This document shows, in pieces, positions 13,665 through 25,913 of a stretch of 64,000 bases of DNA. Source of the DNA: Phlyctochytrium arcticum. Taxonomy: Eukaryota > Chytridiomycota > Chytridiomycetes > Chytridiales > Chytridiaceae. How positions within the stretch are numbered: position 1 is the stretch's first letter; each line of letters begins with the position of its first letter. The position numbers and the translations under genes were made by a program. The DNA lies in NCBI GenBank assembly GCA_025602905.1, contig JAHLKI010000009.1, positions 744,001-808,000 on the forward strand, written 5' to 3'. A model generated the notes under the pieces. It was given only the letters and a program-made list of their open reading frames with translations. It did no database searches and was not told where the DNA came from.

Positions 13665-14198
13665 CTATTCGTCCCAGTCTCCCCAAACATCATCGTCCAA
13701 ATGAATCTCGTCCACCAACACCTCTTTCCGGCCCAACTCTTCCCGTAGCCGTCGCGGGCACATCATCACCCCCATCTCATGATCAAACCCACGCGAGTTC
13801 AACAGAACCTCCTCATTGAAAACGAATCCTTTCTCGGAGCCGAGGGATGTCAGGTAGGGCAAGTTCCGGGTGAGATTCACATGGGTGACTGAAGACTGGG
13901 TATACGACAATCGGTTGCTGTGGTTGTAGGAAGGATCAGTCCTGTTGTATTTGCGAATCAGGTTTGAGTTGGATGAGGAAAATGCCGAGGATGATGATGA
14001 TGGGGGAAGGGATTGTTCAGATGATGATGATGGTGATGAGGACAAGCTGCGAGAATTGGTGATTGGGATGGGGTGAGAGCGAGAAGAGTACGACTGGGTC
14101 GACATGATTGATGCCCTGTGTGCCTTTACTCGTGTTGATGTTGAGTGCCCGGGTACGGACAGTAAATCAGAGCGTGTACTTGACTGGACCGAGTTCAC
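13665..14198 (-). CDS. Ser-rich hypothetical protein (177 aa)
   Basis: A single open frame with an ATG at 14198. The first half is almost all Ser with Arg/Thr and is probably disordered. The last 70 residues are more ordered, with hydrophobics followed by a strongly acidic tail ending DDDVWGDWDE. No family was recognised. It could be the last exon of a longer gene; no obvious upstream exon was seen. Confidence 0.4.
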   Translation of the reverse strand: MNSVQSSTRSDLLSVPGHSTSTRVKAHRASIMSTQSYSSRSHPIPITNSRSLSSSPSSSSEQSLPPSSSSSAFSSSNSNLIRKYNRTDPSYNHSNRLSYTQSSVTHVNLTRNLPYLTSLGSEKGFVFNEEVLLNSRGFDHEMGVMMCPRRLREELGRKEVLVDEIHLDDDVWGDWDE

Positions 14199-14572
14199 TT
14201 CTAAAGTACTTTGAATGCTACAAGTTACTCTAATAAAGAAACTCTACGACGCTACATACGGAAATAAACGGATTAAAACGAGCAGGTTATCTGGGATAGG
14301 TCTATCAATCCAAGATATGAGATTTTTCGCGTGACAAACCGGGCCGTTGCGTGATTCCGTCATGATCCTCAAAATTGAGGCTCAAAGCATTGAAATCATG
14401 TGACATTCTCTGAACCCATATAGAACTGAGAAGGTACACATGCATCGAGCCCAGGGTTGCAACTGAAGAGTGTGCACAATCATATGTGTATCTACAAGAG
14501 TGCATGCGAAAATGCAAAATAACTACATGCACAAATACGTGCAGAGACCGAAAATATACAAAATCAAATAAG

Positions 14573-15469
14573 TCAAAACCAATCCGGTTTGGAAGATCGA
14601 CTTCGGGAGCGTACGCCTCGACTCGCCAAATTGTCCGTACTGCTCGGTGGGGGAGGTATAGCCGTCCGACGCGTGCTCCGCACAATACTTGGTTCGCGTC
14701 GTCCTCTCATGCCCCCAACAGAGGTGGTGGTCCCCCGTTTCGAACCTTCACTTTCAGAGACGCTAGAGATGCTCGCCTCGCTATCTCCTTCTTCTTCTGC
14801 GCGGCGAACAACAGTGGCTGCTGGTCGGCGGACTGTTGCCGTTCGTTTGGTATTTGAGCGGACAAAAGAAGCTGTGGAAGTGGAGCGTTTGATTTCACTG
14901 GAAGTGGATCCAGATGGGCGAGGGAGTCGATCGGCAAGATCTGCCTCTGACGCGGCAGATTTTAAAGACGTCGGCAAAGTGCCAGCACTGTCCGCCTTTG
15001 TCTTCTTCGGAGATCCGCGTTCTGGTATGATCTCCACGTCCTCATATGTCGGTTTTGGGGTATCATCATCATCATCGACTGTACTCGTCAATGTACTTTT
15101 GGGGCTTGGCGAGTCACTAGGAGAGACTATAGTAGGTCCCGGGGTTGGAGATCCACTTTCGTAGCGGACATCAATGGCCGAATCATCACGAAGCAAACTT
15201 TTATCCACAACTTCATAGTCCATCCCAACCTCGTTGTTCTGGAACTCATCAATGCTGGGGTAGATAGATGGCTGCGCGATATCGCTGTTGACTGTGGCAC
15301 CATCCTCGGCACTTTCCGAAGCATGAACTGGGCTCATCGTTTCAACATTATTTGGGGTGTCAATGTCACGCTCGAGATCATCGCTTTCCTTCACTTCATG
15401 CGTCTCCACTGTATGTATGACCTCTTTTGTAAGCTCCTCGTCCACAAATATTGTTTCTGATGCCGCCAT
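14573..15469 (-). CDS. Acidic/Ser-Pro-rich hypothetical protein (298 aa)
   Basis: The open frame runs from an ATG at 15469 (MAASETIFVDEEL) to a stop at 14573. The N-terminal two thirds are acidic with many S/T-P sites. The C-terminal third is basic (RSRSRSSK near the end), so the molecule has a strong charge gradient. No domain is recognisable. A phosphoregulated disordered protein is a guess. Confidence 0.45.
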   Translation of the reverse strand: MAASETIFVDEELTKEVIHTVETHEVKESDDLERDIDTPNNVETMSPVHASESAEDGATVNSDIAQPSIYPSIDEFQNNEVGMDYEVVDKSLLRDDSAIDVRYESGSPTPGPTIVSPSDSPSPKSTLTSTVDDDDDTPKPTYEDVEIIPERGSPKKTKADSAGTLPTSLKSAASEADLADRLPRPSGSTSSEIKRSTSTASFVRSNTKRTATVRRPAATVVRRAEEEGDSEASISSVSESEGSKRGTTTSVGGMRGRREPSIVRSTRRTAIPPPPSSTDNLASRGVRSRSRSSKPDWF

Positions 15470-16335
15470 GGGGTCATGTATTTGCTAGAAGGAAATGTGA
15501 GCAACATATCATCTGGGCAGCGGAGAGCGGTTACGTACCGGTAATTGCGCAGAAACCCTTCGTACAACTGTCCTCACCCGGGTATGTACAATCGTCATTG
15601 CATCCGTTATCCTCTTTTCGACCTAGTAAATTAAAGTCAATAACCGTCAACTACAAGTCTCCCTCGTTGAGTGCAAGCATACATGTTCGATGTTCTTTCG
15701 TTTATGGGAGAGAACTGGATGTACAAATTGCTTGAAAACGGGCGTGGTAGCCCGTGTCCGAGCATAACATAGACTAAGGAGGAAAATGAGCTTGAAGTTG
15801 TAATAGAAGGGCACCCTAAGTGAATAAAAACAAATGAGTGTTCAGGTTTTGCAGTTCCCATGTTTTTGGCGAAACACACCAGAAAATAGTCCAGTCCAAA
15901 ATCGGTTCAAGTATCTCGAAAGCCGTCAAAGTGATCCAGAATGATGCCCACCTAATATGAAGACCAATACTTTTAGTGACGATCTTCTATGCGCAATTGA
16001 CCACAAGTGGTGCCTACCGTTGCCGTTTTGCGAGGTTTGGCCGTCCTTGTAGAGCTTTAAAGGTGGAATATGCACCCAATCCATAGCAAAGGATCCTAGC
16101 CAGGCCAATCAGCAGCATGATGCATGCAACTGTTCGTCCGTCGTCAAACTTTCTAAAGCCAGACAAAGACTTTCCCCAGACCTCAATTCAACGGGAAACG
16201 CCGGTGGCGGCGAGCGGTCGCGGCGGTCGTGCTGACAGTCTGACAGTCACGTGACAAAAGCGCGAAAGTGACCGAACCGATTTTGACGTTTTGAAAGATC
16301 CTAGACTGACCAAAGAAAGTATAACATAACCAACT
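15470..16335. other. Intergenic region
   Basis: No frame of convincing coding quality on either strand. The sequence just upstream of 16336 would hold the promoter of the poly-Pro gene. Confidence 0.4.
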
Positions 16336-17852
16336 ATGGGAACGCCGCACGGCCGCGGAGCTTCCACTCCAAGAAAAGTATCCCCTCTTGCCAGTCCCGC
16401 ACGAACGCATCCTTACGCGAGATCTCCGCGTGCTGTCGTGAGCGGAGGTGTTCCAAACCTCTCGGACATGGCCGTTTCACCCACTCGCCCAGCACCAGTC
16501 ACTTTGATGCGAACAAACTCCACTGGATCCATCATTGATTCAATAACTGGACTCTTCTCTGGAGTCAAGGAAACGGCTTCTTGGGGGGTACGCATATCTT
16601 TGTCAAACTTGCCAGCTGTCAAAATCTGATCTCTGATGTATGTTATAGGTCAGTCGCCTTTTCAGATCAGTCGGTCAACCCAAAACCCAGGCCCAACGTA
16701 TACGCCGTAGCACGACCACGACGCTTCAATCGCCATCTTCTCGCCTTCCGTCCCGTTTCAATAAACTAGCGTCATCCTCTGCCCCTCCACTCACACCGAC
16801 CCGACTCCGACCACAAAATGCCGGCATCATGAAGCGACGCGCAGCGGCCAGTTCGACGACGCGTCTTAACGATCGCGACGCCCGGCGAGCGCTGCAGGTC
16901 TTGATGGAACAAGAGGATTCAAGCGAGGAATCCGAGGAAGCTGTCGTGAAGGATCAGACTATCGCAAAGGGACCCGAATGTGTGGAACGTGCGGGCGACA
17001 AGCAGAATTTAGATGATGATCTTCCGGATATTCCAAAAGGGAGTCAAGCAGCAAGTAGCACCGTCAGTACGACAAGCTCAGATAGTAGTGGTGGGTGCCT
17101 CCCTTGCTTGATGACGCGGTGCCATTTTCTAAAAGCTTCTTATAGCGGCTATGCGCATTGCCATCCTGGAAAGAAAGATACAAGAACTGGAAGCTGCCTT
17201 TGAGCAAAAGATGACTCAAGCACTGTCAAGCATACCCGCCGCCCCACCACCACCACCCCCTCCCCCTCCACCATTCAAACCGCAGCTGACGCGAAAAACC
17301 TTGGTCCCTCCACGCACACCCCCAGTAAGTTTTTGATTAACATCATTTTAGTATCCTTCGATGAGCATAGTCTTATTCCTGTTATGTTTTTGTAGCCGCG
17401 ACGGGGACATGATCCACGCAATCTAACCCCCTCTAAACGCATGATGAACTCGCTGATGGACGAAATGAAGACGGTGCAGTTAAAGCGAACCAACATTCCA
17501 AAGTGAGTAGATTTGCTTCGGTACACTTTCCATGGGAGCTAATGGACATCTATAGATCACCCAATGGCACACTGCTTGTTCCAACAAAAGACCCTCTGAA
17601 TGAGGATTGCCATTCCATCATTGGTAATAACGTCTTTATGTGCCTAAAACCGGCGTGTATTGACTAACACGCTTATGCACAGCTCGGGAGCTTCGACGAA
17701 AGTTTGCTAATGTGAATTACCCAGAGCGGATAGATCGAGACTTGAAGAAGAAGAGAGATTCTGATGATGAAACCTTTGTGGAAGTCGTGACAAGTGACCC
17801 GCGATGTGAGATTGGTGGACTTGTGGGTGCGGATGAATGGAGCGATTCGTGA
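16336..17852 (+). CDS. Poly-proline protein with a short basic amphipathic motif, multi-exon
   Basis: The ATG at 16336 opens a Ser/Pro-rich exon (to about 16588). A second exon begins after TTATAG near 16649. A third (from about 17147) has a coiled coil, then a run of ten prolines. A fourth contains SKRMMNSLMDEMKTVQLKRT, and the last exons contain RELRRKFANVNYPERIDRDL and end with a TGA at 17850-17852. All junctions have consensus GT-AG sites. The poly-Pro followed by a short helix with LKRT, then SPNGTLL, loosely resembles WH2-like or mitochondrial-fission-regulator-type proteins. That comparison is inference, and the function is unknown. Confidence 0.6.
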
Positions 17853-18230
17853 GCGTGCAAAAGACCTGCTTTAGTTCCCACCACCGCCCAACTGTAATTT
17901 ATATTCGTTTTTGGGATGAAACATTTGATTTTTTGGCAGCTTTTCTTCGTCTATTTATTTTTCAATGTACATTTATTGGTTTTTCGCAGTGCTGCAGTGT
18001 TGCTGGATGATGGATCGAGTGCCGGGCAGTTTTTGACTTTCCGAAAATCTCCGAAGTGCCCCGAGATGTCTAACAGCGCGTCACAAAATCTGAGCCACGG
18101 CGGGAGACGGCGGCTCTGACGTCGCAAAATGTGCTCAAAGGATAAAAACCGGCGATCGCCCTCCGTTGCCCGGCGCCACAACATTTAGAAACACCTTTCA
18201 ACATTCCCACACAATCTACTTTGGACAATC

Positions 18231-18716
18231 ATGACTTCCGATCCATCTAACCCACTTCCGAAACCTGCCGATTCCTGGGCTTCGCACGCCAAGAAGGCAT
18301 TAGACATCTCCGCCGATGCCAAGCACGCCGGCACCGAAACCCCCGAGCATTTTGCGCGTGAAGCCAAGGAAGCCGAGACCGAGCACATCAACCAAGTCAT
18401 CAAGGCCGCCCAACAGGCCCGCGAAAAAGCCGTCCAGGAAACGCGTCAAGTCGCTGAGTCTACCATCAACGCTCTTAAAGGATTCGGTAATTGCTTGGAA
18501 GCGGCAACTGATGCTGCTGCGAGTGAGGCGGGAGCGGGTCCCTCTGATCGGGCTCTTGCCGCGAGGGATGAGTTGGAGCGGGAGCTGAGGGGTATGCAGG
18601 AAGCTCAATCGGCACCCGTTGCGGAATTCTTTAACCAGGGCAAGGATCCAGAGTTGATCCGGGCAGAGATGGAGAAGGCTATGCTGGAGGGAAGGGACCC
18701 AGAGTCTGTATTGTAG
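18231..18716 (+). CDS. Small Ala/Glu-rich helical hypothetical protein (161 aa)
   Basis: A single-exon frame with an ATG at 18231 and a stop at 18714-18716. It is hydrophilic and Ala/Glu/Lys-rich with repeated AREAKEAE- and KAAQQAREKAVQETR-like helices. The composition is reminiscent of LEA-type or apolipoprotein-like stress proteins (inference from composition only). It has no signal peptide or membrane segment. Coding quality is high. Confidence 0.6.
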   Translation: MTSDPSNPLPKPADSWASHAKKALDISADAKHAGTETPEHFAREAKEAETEHINQVIKAAQQAREKAVQETRQVAESTINALKGFGNCLEAATDAAASEAGAGPSDRALAARDELERELRGMQEAQSAPVAEFFNQGKDPELIRAEMEKAMLEGRDPESVL

Positions 18717-19616
18717 ATGAGCCCAGACATTTTTGCGCAGAAATGCGCGCGGGAACGAGGAGGACGATTGGGACCCCAGAATCTGTATATTGTACATGCC
18801 GTGCTCACATTTGTATATAAACTTGCAATGGTTTTCGAGATTTCTATCCAGTGCAAACCATCATTCCGAATTTCCGATGACTATCACTCAAACATGATAA
18901 ACAGTGTCTTCATCAGAGTGTCTTGCATTGCCTATGTTTTGCACTCGTAACCTCCCCCAACCAAATCTTATTCTTTCCCACACAATCCGCCAGTCATATC
19001 ATTTACAGCCGCCGGCCTACTTGGTGGCTGCTAACCATTACGCACCTTGTCAGTTAGTCGCTGCCAACCTTTCCGTACCTTGTCATCAGTTACCCCAATG
19101 CGAGCTTCCACTCAGCGTACCTCGCCCCCCGGGAAGCTATCCCAAAGCGCAACACGTACCCAAACCTGGCGAACGAAGACGACTCAAACTCGAAATTGAA
19201 AGATCATAATGGAGCGAAAGTCTCTCCTCAGGAAAATTGATTTTGAGCGAGAGTCCCTCCTCAGTAACTTGGAGCGAGAGTCTCCGCAGGAACAAACTGC
19301 CGACCAATACAAAGACTCTACTGTGATGGTCGGTATTCGTTGCCACATCCGGTATCATACTGGCACCATAATGTCATTATACAGCAGTTGTATCAAAATT
19401 CTGTTGTGAATGAAGCATAGATGGCCTTACTCTACTCCCCAGTATGATGATGGTCCTTGGGTTCCCATCCTCTGTTTCACCGCCTTGTCCGCGCTGGGTT
19501 GAATAACTACATATAAAAATCATCCATTCTGCATATATGATTTCCACTGGCGTATCGCTATACAATCACACGGTCTATGTCACGCGGGCGTATTGTGGAT
19601 ATATACACACACATTC
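18717..19616. other. Intergenic region with three imperfect short repeats
   Basis: No convincing gene. Between 19209 and 19290 a GAGCGARAGTC core recurs three times at about 30-45 bp spacing, with TCCTCAG following two of the copies. Confidence 0.4.
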
Positions 19617-21353
19617 TCAGGGTTCAGACACGACCCGTACATCCGCCATCGCACTCAGATCCAAATACTCTACTTCCGCACTAGGCGGTTCTACACAGTA
19701 ATCCTCATCGGGTGGTAAGTCAAATTTACCCAGTATGGGTTCTTCATCAGGGTGGATGATCTCATCTGGGTATACTTTTCGTTTCACAGTGAGTACGGAT
19801 TGTCGTGCATCGACTGCAATGACCACTGCTTCCTATTAAAAATGTTAGTGGATAGGTCTGGAAAGGTGGGAAGGAGAGGAATGGTACCTTGAAATCCGAT
19901 ATGACGGGACAGTAATTTGTATCCAATACTAGTTCTTTGAATGCGAGTGTTTGCCCCTGTTTGGGGATACCTCTTAAAAGCGGTAATGTTGCATAGTCTG
20001 GTCTCTTCTCAAGTGTAGGATCGTCATTTTTTGGCGGTTCAGCTGCAGGCTTGATGGTTGATGATGACTTTTGCCGTTGTTGTTGTTTTTGAGGAGTCTT
20101 CCGACGAGGAGAGTCGTTAAGATATACTTCTGTGAAAATGACTCTCGGTGGTAGTGGTGCGGCGGTTTCTGCTTCAATTTCTTCTCCAAACTTGACATGA
20201 ACGCGTTCTTTCGCCATCAATTTTCGGGTCTGTTTCTTTTTTTGCTTGCTGAGAGACAGGGGAGGGGCAATATTGTCCACGGCCGCGCTAGCAGACAATG
20301 TAGTCACTGTAGTCGTGCTGGCTTGGGGAGCAGCAGCAACATCCTTCCCGCTCTCGACTAAAGTTGCGGGTAAGATGTCTTTATCGGTTGGCGCCCCTTG
20401 CCCACCAGACCGATTATTTCTCTTCCGCTTCCCCTTTGGTTGTACGGATTCTCCGCTCTGAGGGGGGGCCACCGCGGGAGGTTCTTGGATGACTAAAGGT
20501 TCGGCTGGCTTAGATGTCGTGATTTTTGATTTGGGAGGGGGCACTGTGGAACTTTTACCACGGCTAGCTGAGGTTTTCTTTACCTCACCGTCATCAGAGT
20601 CGGCGTCGCTGCTACTTGACGATGAATCAGAATCATCACTGCTGGAATCTGATGACGAGCTTGAAGAAGACGAGGATGAGGAAGAGCTGTTGTCAGATTC
20701 CTTCTTATCGGATATTTTTGTCTCTGCCCGTGATTTGACCATCATCCTTTCAGGTCGACTTTTGCCCACAGACTTTGCGACTAAGCGTTCTCGTGGCCGA
20801 TATAGTACAGGAGGACTTTTTTCCACCGTCCGTGAGCGTTTCCGACCCTCCTTTGATATCGACCTATCAGGCTCTTCTTCATTTCCATCCTCCTCCACAG
20901 ACACATGTCGTTTTCGCTTGGCAACTGTTCAAGCATTAGGCAATTGAATGAACGTATCTCAAAAAAGGATTGCCGCACCTTTCACTACATACTCCTCCTC
21001 CTCCTCCTCTTCATCATTGCTATCATCTTCATCCAAACAACTCACACTGTAAACAAAACGAAATTTGACAATTAGTATGATGCAACAAACAAAAATGGGT
21101 AATTCTTGAATGCCGTTTACCTGATCAAATCCCCTTCTCGAATCACTCCCTTTGTAGATGAACTTGAAGATAATTTGAATCCATCAATGTCGAGTTTGAC
21201 GCTGATATCTCGGATTTTGAGATCTCGCCGGATATTGGCGATAAGGTGGCCAATGGTAGCATGGCGACCTTCCCAGAAGACTTCATACCACCTCCGCACG
21301 GGGGAAAGTGGGGGATTGGTTTGTAGGCGGATTCGGATGGAAGTTTCTGCCAT
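19617..21353 (-). CDS. COIL: Coilin (Cajal-body scaffold protein)
   Basis: Coilin organises Cajal bodies and snRNP maturation in the nucleus. The N-terminal domain starts at the ATG at 21353 (MAETSIRIRLQT) with WYEVFWEGRHATIGHLIANI, matching the ubiquitin-like coilin N-terminus. A small acidic exon (21046-20980) follows. A long central exon then encodes a poly-Ser/Asp tract, SKQKKKQTRKLMAKE and basic patches. The C-terminal Tudor-like domain begins at YATLPLLRGIPKQGQTLAFK (near 19950-20010) and continues across an intron at about 19885-19835 into the last exon, ending at 19617. Domain order (N-terminal domain, Ser/basic linker, Tudor-like end) is that of coilin. An upstream in-frame extension beyond 21353 has no ATG and was not used. 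Confidence 0.85.
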
Positions 21354-21505
21354 TTGGGGCCCGAGCTTTTTGGTGCTATAGAAAAGTTTGGGAGGCGAGT
21401 TTCCCACAAACTCAATTTGCAAGTCTTGAGGTGGCGCAGTCGAAGGTTTTGGGTCACATTTGGGACCATTGAAAATTAGAAGCCCTAAGAGACCTTTACC
21501 ATATT

Positions 21506-22707
21506 TTATGATTTATTCAACATCAAAGCACTGCGCTTCAGGATGGGTAATATTTTGCTGAACCATCGTTCGCTATAAATAATAGGCTTTGTCGTGAATG
21601 AGCTCAGATACCAGTAGCGCGGTTTGCACTTTAGATCTGGGATTTCCTCGATCGTCCGGGCAGCCCATTCGCAAATCTCTGCCTTGTCTGTCATATCGGG
21701 CGGTGGTCGAATAGCAGGATGTTTGCTGAGACGGGGAAACAGCATGCATCCGGATAAGCGATGGGGGTCATGATCATTGAGGTAGTCCACCATATCTTCA
21801 TACTGAATAAAGCGGCACTATGAGAAAATGTTAGGTTAGGTCAGAAGTAATAAGGTTGGCCAGACGAACAGTGTGCAATCGAGCTTCCGTAAGTCCCAGT
21901 ACCGCCATTTGGATTTGCACCTATTCATGATATAAGACCAAATCTAACATGGTGACAGCTGATCCTACCTGCACCCAATAATGTACTTCGGGGGCCTCAT
22001 TCTCCAGTTCATCAGCAAGAAGGGGTCGATAGGGGCACTTGATCTCGACCACAATCCCAGTGTCACGCTCGACGGCGTCCACACTGGCGCCTAGCCAATC
22101 GTACTCTTGATGCACGAGCAGACCAAATTCCTCGAGAGGGGCCTGATAGTACTGCTCATAATGTTGCATTGCTACTGGCTCAAAACTATCATGTATTTCA
22201 ACTATTTCGTTGCGCTTACAGTTGTTGCTTTGGCCTCTGCATACCTGATACCCCATCGAGTGGACGGCGTGGATTTCCGTTTCTTCTCATCCGGGTTGAG
22301 CTTTTGCCCCATCACGTCCGTCTTGCTCTTAAAAGGACTTAACTGGCCGTGGGTGCCATAGTGGTGGAAATCTGGATCAATGCCATACTCCTCATGATAC
22401 TCTTTGAGTGTTTCTGGGGTGTTGCAGAGGAATGAAGCGACTTCTGATGCCTTCTCCTTACGAATGAGAAAAGCTCCCGTCTATGAGTTGCTCTCGCATG
22501 TTGCAAACCGACCGTTATCAGCTTCATACGGGAGGTATGCCATTCTGCGCTTCTTTGGGCAATGTGCTCGCGCGATCTCAGTTCTTCCAAGCGGCGTTGC
22601 ACTTGGTTTTCTGCGGTGCCCGCCGTTGAGACTGCGCGCCGCTGGAGAAAGGCACCCAGCAGCCTGGGCGTCCTACGGGTATTATATATCCTGAGCCTGG
22701 GCAGCAT
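21506..22707 (-). CDS. YqaJ/lambda-exonuclease-type nuclease with mitochondrial-like leader
   Basis: A predicted DNA exonuclease of the PD-(D/E)XK YqaJ group. The ATG at 22707 begins an Arg/Leu-rich leader (MLPRLRIYNTRRTPRLLG) typical of mitochondrial import. Then comes QRSAEWHTSRMKLI, the family's N-terminal motif. After an intron, a helical region contains NTPETLKEYHEEYGI. The catalytic core DWLGASVDAV then EIKCP lies near 22030-22100, followed by VHYWVQVQIQMAVLGL across an intron near 21965-21915, the conserved Q-containing helix. The last exon ends at 21506 with aromatic-rich sequence. Four or five exons are needed; the splice near 22200-22250 is the least certain. A role in mtDNA turnover is inference from the leader. 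Confidence 0.75.
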
Positions 22708-22948
22708 CTTTTGAAAGCAACGCGTGAAACCGGGTGTCAGAGCGGAGAGACTGGCCCAAAGTCTTCCGGAAAGTTCCGGTCACGGGCCTCTGTGCAACTG
22801 ACGTCAGGCGAAACGAGAGCGTTCTTTGACTTTCCGTGGCGAGATCGTCTCTGATTCATTCAATCCTACTCTTTGATCTTTGCGCCAGAGACATCTCACC
22901 AGAGCAGAACAGACATTAGCAACAGACAATATCAGAAAGACTCAAGCA

Positions 22949-25670
22949 ATGACAGCCTCAGAAGTCTCACCCACCTCGTCGAGCGGCGACAAGTCGCGGC
23001 TGATTGTAGTGTCAAACAGGCTGCCCGTGACAATCACAAAAAAGGATGAAGGCTGGAACTTTGCCATGAGTTCAGGAGGCCTGGTGTCGGCCTTGTCGGG
23101 GCTGAAGAAGGAGATGAAGTTTACTTGGATTGGATGGCCGGGTATGTTTCATTTGGTGGTGGCAGTTGCGTTTTGTCCTCCTTGCTGACTAGTTCATATT
23201 CGTATTTTAAAGGCCTGGATGTACCCAAGGAACAACAAGAGGATATGAAACAGCAGCTTATTGACCAACATTCTTGTTTACCAGTCTTTGTGAGCGATGA
23301 ACTGGCCGACATGCACTACAATGGGTTCTCCAACAGGTATACCTCGTATTGACACAATGTCGACGTTCGCTCACGAATCTCAATCGGCGGGATGTAGCAT
23401 ATTATGGCCTCTCTTTCATTATCATCCTGGAGAAATCAACTTTAATGAAGATCACTGGGAGGCATATCAGAAAGTGAACCAGGCATTCGCTGATGCCGTG
23501 GCAGACATGGCAGAGCACGGTGACACAGTTTGGGTGCAAGACTATCACCTGATGCTATTGCCTACGATGCTCAGGGAACGGCTCATTGAACGCAATCTGA
23601 AGGATGTAAAAATTGGATTCTTCTTACACACCCCCTTTCCATCCAGTGAGATTTACAGGTAAGCTACAGAATTCTCGATAAACTGATGGCGAATCATTAA
23701 ATTATGGAATGGCTATCTAGAATTTTGCCAGTACGCAAGCAAATTCTACTGGGTGTATTGAACTGTGACTTAATTGGATTTCATACGTACGATTACGCGC
23801 GTCATTTCCTGAGCTCTTGTACACGAATTCTGGGACTACACACCATGCCGAATGGCGTAGAATTTGAAGGGCGGGTAGTGCATGTTGGGACATTTCCGAT
23901 TGGAATTGACACTGAAAAGTTTGCCGAGGTAGGTACTGCCCAAAGTCACACTTTGGTGTAAATGTTACTAAAGCTTTGCGCTGCGTACAGGGATTACAAA
24001 CTGAAAACATTCGTAACCGTATTGCTCGCTTGCGCGAAAAATTCAAGGGTGTTAAACTGATTGTTGGCGTTGATCGGCTGGATTACATCAAGGGCGTCCC
24101 GCAAAAGTTGCATGCTTTTGAACTCTTCCTCAACGAGCATCCCGAATGGATCGAAAAGGTTGTTTTGGTTCAAGTCGCAGTTCCCTCGCGTCAAGATGTC
24201 GAAGAGTACCAGACACTGCAGCGCGTTGTGAATGAATTAGTCGGTCGAATCAATGGCAAATTCGGTACTGTCGAGTATACACCGATCCACTTTATGCACA
24301 AGTCTGTGCCATTTGATGAACTAGTGTCCCTGTATGCCGTTGCTGACGCTTGCCTGGTATCCTCCACCCGTGACGGAATGAACCTGGTTTCGTATGAGTA
24401 CATTGTATCCCAGCAAGACCGGCATGGAGTGCTCATCCTGAGTGAATTCGCCGGGGCCGCTCAAAGTCTGAACGGTTCCATTATCGTCAACCCCTGGAAC
24501 ACGGAAGAGCTTGCCCAGGCTATCCATACTGCCGTGACCATGCCGGACGATATCCGAAAAAACAACCACGGAAAGCTTTACCGATACGTTACCAAATATA
24601 CCGCGGCCTACTGGGGATTGACTTTTGTCAAAGAGCTGCAGAGAGTCATTGAAGAGTATGATCCACGAAAGTTGCCTAGATTGGAATTCGACATGGTTAC
24701 AACCCGTTTCAACAAGGCCCAAAAGAAAAAGATTATTTTCTTGGACTATGATGGCACTCTGACCACGACGCACAAGCTCCCTGAATTTGCCAAACCCTCA
24801 TCTGCTGTTTTGGATGCTTTGAAGCGGCTTTCATCTCAACCGGATGTGTATGTATATATTCTCTCTGGCCGGTCCCGCATGCATCTCGATCTTTGGTTTT
24901 CCGAGACGGGGGTTGGATTGTCTGCCGAGCACGGCTGCTTCTACCGGCATCCATTGAAACTCGGTGAAGATTTTGCGGATCCGGATGAAGAAGACGACGA
25001 AATGACGGAAGCTTCCACAGAGTCATTAGATGAGATTGACCGCACAGGCAAACGTACAACTGACAAGGCACATGAAATACTTCGTCGCCGCGTCAACAAT
25101 GGGTGGTTGGCTCTGGTCGACCAAGTGGATTCGTCTTGGCGCGACACAATACGTCCGCTCTTCCAGCATTATACCGAGCGCACTCCCGGAAGTTTTATTG
25201 AAGAAAAGGAAATCAACTTGACGTGGCATTACCGTAACGCTGATCCAGAATTTGGTAGTTGGCAGTCTGCGGAATTGCAAGTCAACCTCGAGAAAATCCT
25301 CAGTCATATGGCCGTTTCGGTAAGTGACGTCGTTGTATTTCTATATAGTCCCACAACCGTAGCTCACACTCGTACTCTCTAGATCATTCTCGGCAACAAG
25401 ACGCTGGAGCTCCGACCTTCCATGGTCGACAAAGGCACCGCCGCCCGCGCTATTCTGAAAGACCTTGGCGCCCCCGAAGAGTCGGATTACTGTCTATGCG
25501 TTGGGGACGGCAAAACCGATGAAGTTGTTTTCCAGCTTTTGCAGAATGAGTATGAAGGGACGGATCAACTCATTACCGCAACTGTGGGAAAGAAGCAGAC
25601 CGAGGCGTCGTATTACGTCGAGACTGTTAAACATGTCGAACGGCTTATCAGCAAGTTGTCGACTCTTTGA
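22949..25670 (+). CDS. Bifunctional trehalose-6-phosphate synthase / phosphatase
   Basis: The ATG at 22949 opens a GT20 glycosyltransferase domain making trehalose-6-phosphate from UDP-glucose and glucose-6-P: SNRLPVT near 23020, GWPG before intron 1, FHYHPGEINF near 23420, VWVQDYHLMLLP near 23535, and VDRLDYIKG near 24075. DGMNLVSYEY is near 24375. From about 24735 a HAD phosphatase domain follows, with the nucleophile motif FLDYDGTLT, then LSGRSR, and in the last exon CVGDGKTDEVVF. About six introns with clear sites. The second acidic position of the usual GDD-x2-D phosphatase motif is Gly here (GDG), so phosphatase activity may be altered. An acidic insertion (DPDEEDDEMTEAS) lies in the cap region. 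Confidence 0.9.
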
Positions 25671-25913
25671 GTTTCTCTATTCAGCTACCGCTTGTATATT
25701 TTACATTTTATTTTTTATTTTCGATCAACCCCAGACATATTCCTTCCCATTAGTTTTTGAAAAATGTATAGTGCAAGTCTCTTTCAGTTCGACCATCTGA
25801 AGACTAGTGAAACGGTGATGATGCTCCCTGGTAGAGCGCTCGCTTACATCTATTCAGGATTTATTTCGTGCAATACAGCACTTGCATGCCATTCAGCTGA
25901 TAGCGGCGCTGCC

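Noticed and set aside
25818..25850. Possible tRNA gene (TGGTAGAGCGCTCGCTT resembles a tRNA D-arm and anticodon-stem start)
   Set aside because: No B-box or closing acceptor stem follows within tRNA length, so at most it is a tRNA-derived relic.
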